Of a DNA stretch of 8,358 bases, positions 1 to 6,518 are shown in pieces (position 1 is the first letter of the stretch; every line of letters starts with the position of its first letter). This stretch comes from Anaerolineae bacterium (GTDB lineage Bacteria > Chloroflexota > Anaerolineae > 4572-78 > J111): assembly GCA_020433785.1 (NCBI GenBank), contig JAGRCC010000053.1:1-8358 (forward strand). Reading direction: 5' to 3'. The position numbers and the translations under genes are program-made. A model generated the notes under the pieces. That model worked only from the letters and a program-made list of their open reading frames with translations, had not been told where the DNA came from and did no database searches.

Positions 1-509
1 TGACCTCTAACGTCGGCGCGGATCTAATCAAGCGGGAAACCAGTCTGGGGTTTGCCGTAAATAAAGATGAAGACGCTTCCGAAGAAAGCAACTACAAAAA
101 GATGCGGGCCAAAGTGATGAGCGATATGGAGCGCACCTTCCGGCCCGAGTTTCGTAACCGGTTAGACGGTACCATTATCTTCCGTGCTTTAACCCGTAAA
201 GAAATTGGCGAAATTGTTCATTTACTGTTAGCACACGTCGAAGAGCGGTTGAAGGAACACGAAATCGTGCTGACCATTACAGAAGCAGCCAAAGATTTCT
301 TAGCTGAGCAGGGTTACGATCCGGACTTCGGCGCTCGGCCACTCCGTCGCGTTATTCAGAGTCTAATTGAAGATACTTTGTCAGAAGGCATTCTGGCCGG
401 AGACTTTAAGTTCGGTGATACCGTCCAAGCTGATGTAGAAGATGGTAAAATTGTGCTTAAGGCTATCTCCCCTGAGGATAAAGAAGTTATTGTCCCGGAA
501 GTTGCCTAG
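1..509 (+). CDS. clpC: ClpC-like AAA+ unfoldase, C-terminal fragment
   Basis: This is the last 168 residues of a class I Hsp100 ATPase; the reading frame is open from base 3 and the N-terminus lies outside the window. The visible part begins at the TSNVGA segment of the second AAA+ module. It contains the arginine-finger region (RPEFRNRLD, bases 141-167) and the sensor-2 motif GARPLRR in the C-terminal D2-small domain, followed by a short acidic tail. Family members unfold proteins in the cytoplasm and pass them to the ClpP protease. The spacing and the sequence after the sensor-2 helix (VEDxLSE, then a VxxDVEDG-like strand) resemble ClpC more than ClpB, but the diagnostic N-terminal and middle domains cannot be seen, so ClpB or ClpE is not fully excluded. 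The gene ends 23 bp before a strong hairpin terminator and converges on the minus-strand signalling genes. Confidence 0.9.
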   Translation, partial: TSNVGADLIKRETSLGFAVNKDEDASEESNYKKMRAKVMSDMERTFRPEFRNRLDGTIIFRALTRKEIGEIVHLLLAHVEERLKEHEIVLTITEAAKDFLAEQGYDPDFGARPLRRVIQSLIEDTLSEGILAGDFKFGDTVQADVEDGKIVLKAISPEDKEVIVPEVA

Positions 510-532
510 ATAGCTGATTTGTTACTAATAAC

Positions 533-561
533 AAAAGCCCTACAAATTGTAGGGCTTTTTT
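533..561. terminator. Bidirectional intrinsic terminator between clpC and the receiver gene
   Basis: A near-perfect inverted repeat has arms AAAAGCCCTAC and GTAGGGCTTTT around a 5-base AT-rich loop. The plus strand continues into a run of six T, and on the minus strand the left arm gives a TTTTGTTATT tract. It lies between the clpC stop (509) and the receiver stop (588), two convergent genes, so it can end transcription from both sides. Confidence 0.9.
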
Positions 562-587
562 ATTTACCATAATTTTAAGTATAAAAT

Positions 588-953
588 CTATTTTTCGAGC
601 TGATTGTGGATGACTTCTAAAAGGTAACTTGAGCTAAACGGCTTGGTGATACAAGCATCCGCACCCAGTTCAGCGGCCTTGATCGTTTCTTCCAATTGAC
701 CCAAAGCCGTAATGATAATGATCGGAATATGCTTCAACTCCTGATCGGCTTTGACAACCTCTAAAAACTCGTACCCATCCATCAACGGCATCGAGATGTC
801 GCACGTCACAATATCAGGTTTATGTTCTTTGACCATCTTTAGCCCCTGTAAGCCATCACCGGCTTCTAGAGGCATAATACCGGCCCGCTCTAACATTCTG
901 ACTATCAGCCGGCGAATATGAACTGCGTCATCAATAACAAGAACTTTTAACAC
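588..953 (-). CDS. Stand-alone CheY-like response regulator receiver
   Basis: A 121-residue single-domain receiver with no output domain. All catalytic positions are present: acidic pair D8-D9, phospho-acceptor D52 in CDISMP, the switch Thr T82 in IIIITAL, and K104 in ITKPF. Such proteins are phosphorylated on Asp by a histidine kinase and act by binding a partner protein. The start is GTG at 953; it places the first beta strand (LKVLVIDD) at the very N-terminus, as usual for the family. The GTG lies 15 bases after the stop of the upstream STAS gene and has no clear Shine-Dalgarno sequence, so translation is probably coupled to the STAS genes. No histidine kinase is in the window. The operon context suggests it feeds or reads the partner-switching proteins; this is inference, and a chemotaxis or other role remains possible. 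Confidence 0.93.
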   Translation of the reverse strand: MLKVLVIDDAVHIRRLIVRMLERAGIMPLEAGDGLQGLKMVKEHKPDIVTCDISMPLMDGYEFLEVVKADQELKHIPIIIITALGQLEETIKAAELGADACITKPFSSSYLLEVIHNQLEK

Positions 954-968
954 GGTCGTTTAGGCAAA

Positions 969-1343
969 CTAGATCAAATCTTGTCTGGCTTCTTGATAAG
1001 TCGCGTAAATGGGAAATACCCTATCTAACATGGTTAGCCGAAAAACGATTTGCGCCTGAGACTGCGCCCCGCTCAAAACCAGCGCACAGCCGTTTTCACG
1101 GGCCATACGTAAGCCGGATACTAATGCGGCCAACCCGGAACTATCGACAAAATTGATTTGGCGCAGATCAAGGATGATTTTTTTAGGTTCGGTAGCATCA
1201 ATCAACTGCTGGAAAACTAATCGAAGGTTTTGACTATTCTTAGCATCCAACTTACCTTTAGGGCTGACCAAGATAACATCCGCTTCTAAGAACTCTTGAG
1301 AAACGTCCATTATTGGGGTCTCAATTAAGGCTGTCTTGGGCAT
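969..1343 (-). CDS. STAS-domain anti-sigma-factor antagonist (second copy)
   Basis: A SpoIIAA/RsbV-like protein of up to 124 residues. The STAS fold is recognised by the strand ILVSPKGKLDAKNS, the hydrophobic IILDLRQINFVD strand and the conserved DSSGLAAL loop; S68 corresponds to the phosphorylatable Ser of SpoIIAA (S58) and RsbV (S56). In the family, the unphosphorylated form binds an RsbW/SpoIIAB-type kinase and frees its partner. The ATG at 1343 overlaps the preceding STAS gene by 23 bases. The alternative ATG at 1310 (residue 12) avoids the overlap, leaves a 10-base gap, and gives an N-terminus closer to the usual length; I cannot decide between them because neither has a strong ribosome binding site. 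The C-terminal half is very like the neighbouring STAS protein (QSQA..., LDRVF...), indicating a tandem duplication. It probably shares a transcript with that gene and the receiver. Confidence 0.9.
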   Translation of the reverse strand: MPKTALIETPIMDVSQEFLEADVILVSPKGKLDAKNSQNLRLVFQQLIDATEPKKIILDLRQINFVDSSGLAALVSGLRMARENGCALVLSGAQSQAQIVFRLTMLDRVFPIYATYQEARQDLI

Positions 1344-1659
1344 CTTCTAGGGTATCATGAATTTCAAATACCCGATCAAACATGGTTAATTCAAATAACA
1401 GACGAGCCTGTGATTGCGGCGCGGCGAGCTTCAAGTTTGACGACTCCCCGCCCAGTGTTTTCAACCCGGACACGAGTGCGGCCAGTCCGGAACTATCGAT
1501 AAAAGGCACATCGTGGAGATCAACAATTACCTGAGTCACGCCCTGTTCGACTAAATTTCTAAAGGTTTGCTTGGCTTCTTCGGCTGAACGCGCATTTAAA
1601 GCGCCGCTTAATGCTACAACACTAACATTTTTTGAGATTGATTTGCAGGTAATCTCCAT
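1321..1659 (-). CDS. STAS-domain anti-sigma-factor antagonist (first copy)
   Basis: A 112-residue single STAS domain, the normal size for SpoIIAA/RsbV. It shows the N-terminal strand SVVALSGALNARSAEEA, the strand VIVDLHDVPFID, and the DSSGLAAL phosphorylation loop with S56 at the position of RsbV S56. The role by family is to be phosphorylated by an RsbW-type kinase and dephosphorylated by an RsbU/SpoIIE-type phosphatase; both domains are found in the fusion protein encoded just upstream. The ATG at 1659 is well supported: a near-consensus AGGGAGG lies 6 bases upstream, and a promoter-like pair of hexamers precedes it. It is the first gene of a three-gene STAS-STAS-receiver run. Its target could instead be a non-sigma partner, since no sigma factor gene is visible. 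Confidence 0.92.
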   Translation of the reverse strand: MEITCKSISKNVSVVALSGALNARSAEEAKQTFRNLVEQGVTQVIVDLHDVPFIDSSGLAALVSGLKTLGGESSNLKLAAPQSQARLLFELTMFDRVFEIHDTLEDAQDSLN

Positions 1660-1665
1660 GGATTT

Positions 1666-1672
1666 CCTCCCT
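1666..1672 (-). promoter_or_regulatory. Strong ribosome binding site of the first STAS gene
   Basis: Read on the minus strand, AGGGAGG stands 6 bases before the ATG at 1659. It is among the best Shine-Dalgarno sequences in the window and suggests that this STAS protein is made in larger amounts than the weakly initiated genes around it, which fits an antagonist that must titrate a kinase. Confidence 0.8.
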
Positions 1673-1701
1673 AGTCGTCAAATTTCAGAAAAACATAATT
1701 C

Positions 1702-1730
1702 ATTGTAGTCTTTCTAGAGTTTTGATGCAA
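1702..1730 (-). promoter_or_regulatory. Putative sigma-70-type promoter for the STAS-STAS-receiver genes
   Basis: On the minus strand, TTGCAT (1730-1725) and TACAAT (1707-1702) are separated by exactly 17 bases. The -10 box matches the consensus at 5 of 6 positions, and the -35 box keeps the TTG. Start of transcription would be near 1695, giving a leader of about 35 bases. It lies in the 108-bp gap after the phosphatase/kinase gene, where I see no clear terminator, so read-through from upstream is also possible. Confidence 0.5.
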
Positions 1731-1767
1731 TTTATAACTAACTGGAATGGTTAACTGGTTTATTTGG

Positions 1768-3813
1768 TTACGAATCAGGCAGATATTTGATCAAATGCCA
1801 GTGATTGCCTCGGCCCGGCTGGGTATTGTACGAAACAACATCCATAATTTGCCGAATGATATGTAAACCGTAGCCCCCCTCAACCAATTCGTGCGGATTG
1901 GCCTTGGGAGTGGGTACGGTGCTGGGATCAAACCCTTCGCCCTGATCGTAAAAATCCAACTCGATGCCGTTATTAAGCAGCCGCAGTTGGCCGCTGATTT
2001 CCCCTTTTTTGCCGTTATAGGCATGCTTAATGATATTGGTACATATTTCAGAAATGGCTAACTCGACCAGATAAATAAAATCATCCCCTCGAGATCCACC
2101 CGGTAATCGGGGCAGCTCCCGACAAGCTGAAGAGATTTGGCGCGAAATTTCATTAAGGTAATCGATATCAGCCGGATACAGAAAGTCCAGCGTATTAATG
2201 AGCATTGAACCGGTATGCGGCGAGTCGCCATCCGCATAGGGCAACATTTTTACGATCAGCAGCGTCGCGTCATCTTTGGGATCAGAGCGATAGAAATCGT
2301 GGAGTTCTGCCTGAATCCGCTGTTGTAAGGCTTCGGGCGGTTCAGCGGCATTAGCGGTAACGATCTCGATCAAACGCTCAAAGCCAAAAATACCATTATT
2401 TGGCGATTGTGCTTTGATGATTCCGTTAGTATAAAAAACCAGCGTATCGCCCGGATTTAGGGCGATACTAACCGGCTGGCTCTCTTGATAACCAAATGCC
2501 CCAATGGGGAGCGACGTGGCTTTCAACTGCTCCACGGTTTCGGTTTCCGCTCGATAAACTAAGGTCGGCGTATGGCCGGCGCTGGCATAGGTAAGTTTGC
2601 CTTCAAGCGTATCGACATTGGCCACAAAGGCGGTTACAAAAGAATCCGTCCGACTCAAATCTTGATGCAGCACGTGATGCGCCTGTTCGATAATTTTATG
2701 AGGGGGTTCGCCCCGCATGGCTTCAACCCGCAGCATAGTACGGGTGATGGAAGTCAACATGGCGGCCGGAATGCCCTTACCCGACACATCACCGATCACC
2801 AGCGTCAAATAGCGATCATCGGCCGTGATAAAATCATAAAAATCGCCGCCCACTTCCGAAGCCGGCATCGAAGAAACCGCCACCGATACGCCGCCAACCT
2901 CCGGCAGTTTGGTTGGCAGAAAACTTTCCTGAATTTCCACGGCAATTTCTCGCTCACGGCTCAGTCGTTCTTGGGCGATGACTTTGTTATGGATTAAGAA
3001 ATTTTTGATAATAACTGCCACCTGCTGGGCCAACGCCGCCAGTAATTTGGTGTCGCCGGCCGTAAAATGGTAATGTACTTTATTAATTAGGCCAATGGCG
3101 GCCTGAGCCTCTTCGTCAACAATCTCCAGCGAGGTTGCCAACAGGCTATTAACCGACTTCGGCGCCGCCGCCCAAATGGCCTCACAGGCCGAATTTTTAT
3201 TCCCGACGACCACACCGCTACTTTTTAGTAAATTATCCAACAGCGATTCGTCGCAAGCCACATTCTGATCTTGACTGGTGACACAGGTAAACCCTTGCAC
3301 GGATCGCAGCAAGATAAAGCCGTCTTCACATTCGATCACCCGCTGAGTTTCTTGAATAATGGAGCGTAGGGTCGCCATTAAATCTGACGTAACGGTCAAA
3401 TTTTGTGTCACTCGAAAAACGAGTTCCAACTGGTTCCAGGCGCCAATGAGTTCATCGGTCATCGCTTGGAGCGCCTGCTCGTTGGCCAAGTTCCTGGTAA
3501 TTGCGTCTTTAGCGCAAGCCACAAGCGAAACGTCTCCCTCATGAGCATCGACAATGACCAAATAACCATAGTTTTGGCCGTTTTCAGCCAGAGAAGCGGC
3601 TAAAATATTATATTGTGGTAATTTGAGGAAAGTTGGCTCGTGCTGGTTGGCGGGAAGTTGGTTTAGTAATGTTTGCCAGTTGATCGACCTGTCACCGGTG
3701 GCCCCTGTCAAGACCTCTCCATGAGGCGAAATAAGCAACAGGTGACCATGAGCGAAATCTTGCCAATATTTAGCAAAATTACTAAATAGAACAAACTGAT
3801 CCGAAGTAATCAA
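1768..3813 (-). CDS. GAF / SpoIIE-type PP2C phosphatase / RsbW-like kinase fusion
   Basis: A 681-residue cytoplasmic regulator with no membrane segments seen. Residues 1 to about 120 form an unassigned sensor-like region; about 125-270 is GAF-like; about 275-305 is a charged helical linker (REREIAVEIQESFLP) typical before SpoIIE domains; about 305-520 is the PP2C/SpoIIE phosphatase; about 545-681 is an HATPase_c domain of the RsbW/SpoIIAB type. Phosphatase metal residues include D324 (EVGGDFYD), D342 (GDVSGKG) and D514-D515 (KDDAT), but the usual TDG motif reads TNG at N463. The kinase domain has an N box (EICTNIIKHAY), a DQGEGF G1 box and a GGYGLHI G2 box. By family, the kinase would phosphorylate and the phosphatase dephosphorylate a STAS protein; two candidates are encoded just downstream. 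The only plausible start is TTG at 3813: an in-frame stop lies 21 bases upstream and the next Met is residue 117. The P. aeruginosa HsbR-HsbA pair has a comparable phosphatase-kinase layout. Confidence 0.9.
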   Translation of the reverse strand: MITSDQFVLFSNFAKYWQDFAHGHLLLISPHGEVLTGATGDRSINWQTLLNQLPANQHEPTFLKLPQYNILAASLAENGQNYGYLVIVDAHEGDVSLVACAKDAITRNLANEQALQAMTDELIGAWNQLELVFRVTQNLTVTSDLMATLRSIIQETQRVIECEDGFILLRSVQGFTCVTSQDQNVACDESLLDNLLKSSGVVVGNKNSACEAIWAAAPKSVNSLLATSLEIVDEEAQAAIGLINKVHYHFTAGDTKLLAALAQQVAVIIKNFLIHNKVIAQERLSREREIAVEIQESFLPTKLPEVGGVSVAVSSMPASEVGGDFYDFITADDRYLTLVIGDVSGKGIPAAMLTSITRTMLRVEAMRGEPPHKIIEQAHHVLHQDLSRTDSFVTAFVANVDTLEGKLTYASAGHTPTLVYRAETETVEQLKATSLPIGAFGYQESQPVSIALNPGDTLVFYTNGIIKAQSPNNGIFGFERLIEIVTANAAEPPEALQQRIQAELHDFYRSDPKDDATLLIVKMLPYADGDSPHTGSMLINTLDFLYPADIDYLNEISRQISSACRELPRLPGGSRGDDFIYLVELAISEICTNIIKHAYNGKKGEISGQLRLLNNGIELDFYDQGEGFDPSTVPTPKANPHELVEGGYGLHIIRQIMDVVSYNTQPGRGNHWHLIKYLPDS

Positions 3814-3839
3814 ATCTGTTTTTAACCTTGACTATTTTT

Positions 3840-3864
3840 ATTATACTTCGCCATTATTATACCA
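3840..3864 (-). promoter_or_regulatory. Putative extended -10 promoter(s) of the phosphatase/kinase gene
   Basis: On the minus strand, a perfect TATAAT (3861-3856) is preceded by TGG, forming an extended -10 element (TGnTATAAT) that can work without a good -35; none is seen 17 bases upstream. A second perfect TATAAT lies at 3845-3840, and the two sit in a repeated GTATAATAA with a 16-base period. Either could drive the gene starting at 3813. Confidence 0.55.
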
Positions 3865-3910
3865 CATTTTTTAAAGACCGGAAGGGGGTTTATGTTAAAG
3901 CTTGAGGTAT

Positions 3911-3939
3911 TTGCTCGCAACGTAGCCCGCGTGTATAGT
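3911..3939 (+). promoter_or_regulatory. Putative sigma-70-type promoter of lgt
   Basis: TTGCTC (3911-3916) and TATAGT (3934-3939) are separated by exactly 17 bases; the -10 matches the consensus at 5 of 6 positions. Transcription would start near 3946. This argues that translation begins at the TTG at 3973, because the upstream TTG at 3946 would lie at the transcript end. It is divergent from the minus-strand promoter at 3840-3864. Confidence 0.5.
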
Positions 3940-3957
3940 CACTGATTGATAATTATT

Positions 3958-3963
3958 AGGAGA
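3958..3963 (+). promoter_or_regulatory. Ribosome binding site that fixes the lgt start
   Basis: AGGAGA stands 9 bases before the TTG at 3973. It lies inside any longer frame starting at TTG 3946, which has no comparable site of its own. The shorter start is therefore preferred. Confidence 0.75.
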
Positions 3964-3972
3964 TGTGTAGCC

Positions 3973-4869
3973 TTGCCCTCACCCCCTGATCCCATATTTC
4001 TACAACTCGGCCCGTTAACCATTCGCTGGTACGGACTACTGATTGTTACCGGAGCCATGTTGGCGGCCTATGTGGCCACGCTTGAGGCTCGACGGCGCAA
4101 CGAAGACCCTAATCACGTGTGGGACCTGTTGGTCTGGTGTCTTATTTTGGGCATCATCGGCGCGCGCCTGTACCATGTATTTTCTTCGCCGGTTGGCGGT
4201 AATCGCGGCTTTCACTACTATTTTGTCGAAAATCCGTTTACCACGCTTAATATTTTTGGGATCGCTATCCCCTTTCCCACCGCCTTCTTAATTTGGGAGG
4301 GCGGCATCGGAATTTTTGGAGCACTCATCGGCGGCTTGCTGGCAGTGGTTCTCTACACCAGACGGCACCGGCTCAACCTCTGGCGCTGGCTCGATATTTT
4401 GGCCCCCGGCATGCTGCTAGCTCAAGCGATTGGTCGCTGGGGCAACTATTTCAATCAGGAATTATATGGTCCGCCGACGACCCTGCCCTGGGGCATTACC
4501 ATCACCAACGTCAACCAGCGTATCCCGCCATTTGATGATTTGACGGTTTATCCGCTCACCACCACCTTTCACCCGCTGTTCCTGTACGAGTCGCTTTGGA
4601 ATCTGACCGGCTTTATCTTGCTGATGTGGCTCGGCCGAAAATATGCGGATAAATGGCTAGAGGGCGATATTTTCTCGCTCTATCTGATTTGGTACCCACT
4701 AGGTCGAACCCTGGTCGAGTCGTTACGCCCCGACGCCTGGACGCTGTCCGGCATTCCCACAGCGCAAATCATTAGCCTGGCCCTCATGCTCATTGGGATC
4801 GGCTTGATCTTCTACCGCCGCCGATACCCACCCCAGCCGCCGCCCTCGCCGATTGAGCCGCCCGACTAA
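3973..4869 (+). CDS. lgt: Prolipoprotein diacylglyceryl transferase, copy 1
   Basis: Lgt is an inner-membrane enzyme that moves the diacylglycerol group of phosphatidylglycerol onto the lipobox cysteine of prolipoproteins, the first step of lipoprotein maturation. The 298-residue product has several hydrophobic segments and the Lgt landmarks: RWYG at residues 18-21, ARLYHV, the signature GRWGNYFNQE at 154-163 (R155, N158 and E163 correspond to E. coli R143, N146 and E151), and a C-terminal YPLGRTLVESLR with R245. With the same 12-residue offset, E. coli H103 aligns with F115 in the segment GGIGIFGALIGG, so this essential E. coli histidine is absent here. A proline-rich tail ends the protein. 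The start is TTG at 3973, chosen for its AGGAGA site; a TTG at 3946 would add 9 residues. The next gene begins 45 bases later with no terminator, so they are probably cotranscribed. Confidence 0.95.
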   Translation: MPSPPDPIFLQLGPLTIRWYGLLIVTGAMLAAYVATLEARRRNEDPNHVWDLLVWCLILGIIGARLYHVFSSPVGGNRGFHYYFVENPFTTLNIFGIAIPFPTAFLIWEGGIGIFGALIGGLLAVVLYTRRHRLNLWRWLDILAPGMLLAQAIGRWGNYFNQELYGPPTTLPWGITITNVNQRIPPFDDLTVYPLTTTFHPLFLYESLWNLTGFILLMWLGRKYADKWLEGDIFSLYLIWYPLGRTLVESLRPDAWTLSGIPTAQIISLALMLIGIGLIFYRRRYPPQPPPSPIEPPD

Positions 4870-4914
4870 TTACGCACAGCCATCTCAACATCAATAGTGG
4901 GAGTCAACAACCTT

Positions 4915-6336
4915 ATGTTTAATTTTCTGCGGAGAAAAAAAGCACGCAAAGTGCTGGTTATCGGCCTCGATTGCGGCGAACCGTCCCTTCTGTTCGATCA
5001 ATGGCGCGATGAGCTACCCACGTTTCGAGCGTTGATGGACGGCGGGGCTTACGGACCACTGGCCAGCGCCATTCCTTGTATTACCGTCCCGGCTTGGAGT
5101 TCGATGCTGTCCGGCAAAGATCCCGGTGTGTTAGGTATCTACGGGTTCCGGAATCGGGCCGATTACAGCTACACCAATATGACCATCGCCACCGGCACCG
5201 CCGTCAAGGAAAAGCGGGTGTGGGATTATCTGGGCGAGGCCAGAAAGACCTCGATTGTCGTCGGGGTGCCTCAAACTTATCCGGTTAAACCGATCAACGG
5301 TCACCTCATCAGCAGTTTTCTAACCCCGTCACTACAAAAACAATACACCCATCCTAACGAACTGCGATATGAGATCGACCGCATTTTGGATGGTGAACCG
5401 TATGACGTGGACGTACGCAACTTTCGCACCGATGACAAAGAGACCTTACTCCGGCAAATCTATGAGATGACGGCTAAACGCTTCAAAGTGCTGAATTATC
5501 TCATCCGCGAGAAACCGTGGGATTTTTTCATGTTTGTGGAAATGGGCGTCGACCGGATTCACCACGGCTTTTGGCGGTTTCACGATCCGGCTCATCGGCT
5601 GTACCAGCCTGGTAATCCCTTTGAACACGCCATTTGCGATTACTACCGCTATCTCGACCGGCAAGTGGCGACGCTGATTGAGGCTGTCGATGATAACACC
5701 ATTATCCTGGTGGTCTCCGATCACGGCGCGAAACGTATGGACGGCGGCTTCTGCCTCAACCAGTGGCTGCACCGCGAGGGCTATCTGGTCTTTGACGATG
5801 ACCCGCCGTCCGGTCAAATTACGCCGTTTGAACAACTTAGCGTTAACTGGGACAAAACAGTTGCCTGGGGCGCAGGCGGGTACTACGGTCGGTTGTGGCT
5901 CAACGTACAAGGCCGTGAGCCGCGCGGCGTCGTCTCGCCGGCCGCGTTCGAGTCCACGCGGCGCGAAATCATCGAGCGGTTGGCCGGGCTAGTGGACCAT
6001 CAAGGCCGCCCCCTCCCCACCGTTTGCTACACCCCGGAGGCCATCTACCGCGAAGTTCGCAATATTCCCTCAGACTTGCTCATCTATTTCGGCGACCTTC
6101 ACTGGCGGTCGGTCGGCAGTCTGGGGCATCAGGCCATCTACACCTTTGAAAACGACACCGGCCCCGACGACGCCAACCACGCCGAAAACGGCCTGTTCAT
6201 CTACCACGACCCCAAACAGAATCTTAACGGCCGGCAGTTAACCGGCATGCAATTAATGGATATCGCACCGACCGTTTTACACCTACTCAACCACCCTATC
6301 CCGGATGACATCCAAGGGAAAGTTATCATGCCCTAG
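4915..6336 (+). CDS. AlkP-superfamily phosphohydrolase/phosphodiesterase (COG3379-like)
   Basis: A 473-residue enzyme of the alkaline phosphatase superfamily, related to type I phosphodiesterases/nucleotide pyrophosphatases and the predicted phosphohydrolase/phosphomutase group. Two-metal-site residues can be followed: D19 in VIGLDCGEP, nucleophile T57 in CITVPAWSSMLSG, D213 and H217 in DRIHHGFW, D269-H270 in SDHGAK, and H422 in NHAENG. No signal peptide or membrane segment is evident; the N-terminus is basic (FLRRKKARK), so a cytoplasmic or membrane-surface location is likely. The start is ATG at 4915, with GGGAG 11 bases upstream; a GTG at 4897 would add 6 residues but lacks a binding site. 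It follows lgt by 45 bases without a terminator, which suggests one operon. The substrate cannot be read from the sequence; nucleotide, phospholipid-derived or glycan phosphoesters are all possible. Confidence 0.88.
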   Translation: MFNFLRRKKARKVLVIGLDCGEPSLLFDQWRDELPTFRALMDGGAYGPLASAIPCITVPAWSSMLSGKDPGVLGIYGFRNRADYSYTNMTIATGTAVKEKRVWDYLGEARKTSIVVGVPQTYPVKPINGHLISSFLTPSLQKQYTHPNELRYEIDRILDGEPYDVDVRNFRTDDKETLLRQIYEMTAKRFKVLNYLIREKPWDFFMFVEMGVDRIHHGFWRFHDPAHRLYQPGNPFEHAICDYYRYLDRQVATLIEAVDDNTIILVVSDHGAKRMDGGFCLNQWLHREGYLVFDDDPPSGQITPFEQLSVNWDKTVAWGAGGYYGRLWLNVQGREPRGVVSPAAFESTRREIIERLAGLVDHQGRPLPTVCYTPEAIYREVRNIPSDLLIYFGDLHWRSVGSLGHQAIYTFENDTGPDDANHAENGLFIYHDPKQNLNGRQLTGMQLMDIAPTVLHLLNHPIPDDIQGKVIMP

Positions 6337-6387
6337 CATCGAGCAAATCCGGGATCGACTGAAATTGCTTTTATCGTGGCGTATACG

Positions 6388-6393
6388 TAAAAT
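6388..6393 (+). promoter_or_regulatory. Weak candidate promoter before the sulfatase-fold gene
   Basis: In the 182-bp gap after the first AlkP gene, TTGCTT (6365-6370) and TAAAAT (6388-6393) are 17 bases apart. The -10 matches at 5 of 6 positions, the -35 only in its TTG. The gap also has no clear terminator, so it may be an internal promoter of a longer operon. The rest of the gap shows only a short inverted repeat at 6445-6462. Confidence 0.3.
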
Positions 6394-6444
6394 TACAGGC
6401 TACAATTATAAGAAGAAAAATCTTAATCACTCGGGGTAACGTAA

Positions 6445-6462
6445 GACAAACTTAACTTTGTC
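6445..6462. repeat. Short inverted repeat in the leader of the sulfatase-fold gene
   Basis: GACAAA and TTTGTC are exact reverse complements around a 6-base centre, CTTAAC. It lies downstream of the candidate promoter and 56 bases before the ATG. It could be an operator or a weak RNA hairpin, but short repeats of this size also arise by chance. Confidence 0.35.
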
Positions 6463-6518
6463 CTATCTAAGCCCTTAATTTTTGAGAAGTCACTTGCCAG
6501 GAGAGGTTATTTCACGGC

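Noticed and set aside
1731..1767. Repeated TAACTGG motif after the phosphatase/kinase gene as a terminator or operator
   Set aside because: The copies are direct, not inverted, only 7 bases long, and no T run follows on the minus strand; chance is sufficient.
2572..2997. 141-codon open frame on the plus strand
   Set aside because: It lies opposite the well-supported phosphatase domain; its His/Arg-rich composition is typical of an antisense shadow and no family is recognisable.
3946..3972. N-terminal extension of lgt from TTG at 3946
   Set aside because: The AGGAGA site points to TTG 3973, the extra residues (IIIRRCVA) do not resemble an Lgt N-terminus, and the predicted transcript starts at about 3946.
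5446..5910. 154-codon open frame on the minus strand
   Set aside because: It is fully inside the AlkP-superfamily gene, whose catalytic motifs lie in the other strand; no binding site or family match is seen.
6340..6361. Possible terminator hairpin after the first AlkP gene (TCGA ... TCGA)
   Set aside because: The stem is too short and broken and no T run follows.
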